IMG/VR virus record: IMGVR_UViG_3300036045_000524
Span: 1 to 20,657 of that record
Origin: a virus
Reading direction: 5' to 3' (one strand)
Length of the DNA stretch: 20,657 nucleotides
In this document: positions 20,208 to 20,657 of the stretch, piece by piece
Layout of the letters: each line of letters opens with the position of its first letter
Position numbering within the stretch: position 1 is the stretch's first letter
Notes under the pieces: generated by a model
Told to the model about the DNA's origin: nothing
Databases searched by the model: none
What the model saw: the letters and a program-made list of their open reading frames with translations, nothing else
Translations under genes and position numbers: made by a program

Positions 20208-20657
20208 ATGACCATCCAGGCGCTCAGCGAGCACCTCAAGATCACGAAGGCCGGCAACGCCTCGGCCGCCGGTGTGACCGCCGTCAACTCCGACGCGGTG
20301 GACATGCTCGGCTACGACGGCGTGTTGCTCTTCGTCGCGGCCGGGGCGATCACCGCCGGTGGCGTCCAGAGCGTCAAGGCGCAGGTCGATACCGTGTCGA
20401 ACTTTGCTTCGCCGGAGGACCTGGCCGGGACGGCGATCGCCATCGCCGACGACGACGACAACCAGATCTTCGTGCTGGACATCCAGCGGCCGCCCCAGCG
20501 CTACGTGCGGCTGGTGATCAGCCGGGCGACCCAGAACAGCGCCTTCGGCGAGATCTACGCGATCCGGTACAAGGCGCGGTCTGGACCACAGGCCAATAGC
20601 GTGACCGACACCAGCACCGTCGAGGTGCACGCCGACCCGGTCGTTGGTACGGCCTAA
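20208..20657 (+). CDS. Capsid-adjacent structural protein
   Basis: A 149-residue protein, complete, ending at the window edge. It is almost all beta-strand with small residues: SAAGVTAVNSDAVDMLGYDG, LLFVAAGAITAGG, VLDIQRPPQRYVRLVISR, GEIYAIRYKAR. I recall this pattern (S.AVDM.G..GV...V..G.IT then LDI..P..RYVR) directly after the capsid gene in several HK97-like phages, where it is usually unnamed. A head-decoration or minor head protein is the most likely role. GAGAGGT lies 7 nt upstream of the ATG. Confidence 0.75.
   Translation: MTIQALSEHLKITKAGNASAAGVTAVNSDAVDMLGYDGVLLFVAAGAITAGGVQSVKAQVDTVSNFASPEDLAGTAIAIADDDDNQIFVLDIQRPPQRYVRLVISRATQNSAFGEIYAIRYKARSGPQANSVTDTSTVEVHADPVVGTA

Overview
This window reads as part of a temperate, HK97-type tailed-phage genome (prophage or phage contig), about 70% G+C in typical stretches, running from the integrase to the first genes after the major capsid gene. 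The host is probably a Chloroflexota bacterium of the Thermomicrobia type. That rests mainly on the N-terminal domain of the secreted nuclease (1577-3091), whose TYTP...WQVE.GNVGQHY..WRYG signature I associate with secreted proteins of that group; it is an inference from memory, not a search result. No tRNA, rRNA, CRISPR array or insertion sequence was seen.

Layout. (1) Lysogeny arm, minus strand, 1-3855: an XRE-type repressor, an ImmA/IrrE metallopeptidase, a cargo gene for a secreted or anchored thermonuclease with an Excalibur domain, and a large serine integrase. (2) A genetic switch at 3855-3938: a 20-bp inverted repeat lies inside a good rightward promoter and over the -35 of a weaker leftward one. 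(3) Early plus-strand operon, 3938-13996: a Cro-like protein, small unknown genes (several too short for routine gene calling), a possible single-strand annealing protein, a Pol X-type nucleotidyltransferase, a LexA-like winged helix protein, a DNA adenine methyltransferase split by a LAGLIDADG intein, a replication initiator with an origin-like repeat block inside its gene, a G39P-like helicase loader, a metallopeptidase-fold protein whose zinc motif is gone, an ASCH protein, a VRR-NUC nuclease and a stand-alone LuxR-type HTH protein. Nearly all genes are joined by 1-8 nt stop/start overlaps, so this is one long transcriptional unit. (4) A small control region at 13955-14080 with a weak promoter candidate and a good intrinsic terminator. 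(5) Late packaging and head operon, 14081-20657: HNH nuclease, small and large terminase, a two-TM protein, portal, prohead protease, major capsid and a capsid-adjacent structural protein. Tail, lysis and the phage attachment site lie outside the window.

How it fits together. The repressor holds the early promoter off and the ImmA-type peptidase relieves it on induction, as in ImmR/ImmA systems. The early operon then builds a replication and recombination toolkit that borrows the host helicase (loader but no helicase is encoded), marks phage DNA by adenine methylation, and ends in a LuxR-type protein that could switch on the late operon past the terminator. The nuclease cargo sits in the lysogenic transcription unit and is a lysogenic-conversion candidate.

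The most notable observations are the low-GC intein in the methyltransferase and the 16-residue tandem repeats in the same protein; an in-gene origin resembling the lambda O arrangement; the R-Q-L-C-Y replacement of an HExxH motif in a phage metallopeptidase; a four-copy 11-bp helically phased array at 4790-4833; a perfect CRP-type site upstream of the terminase genes; and the secreted nuclease cargo.
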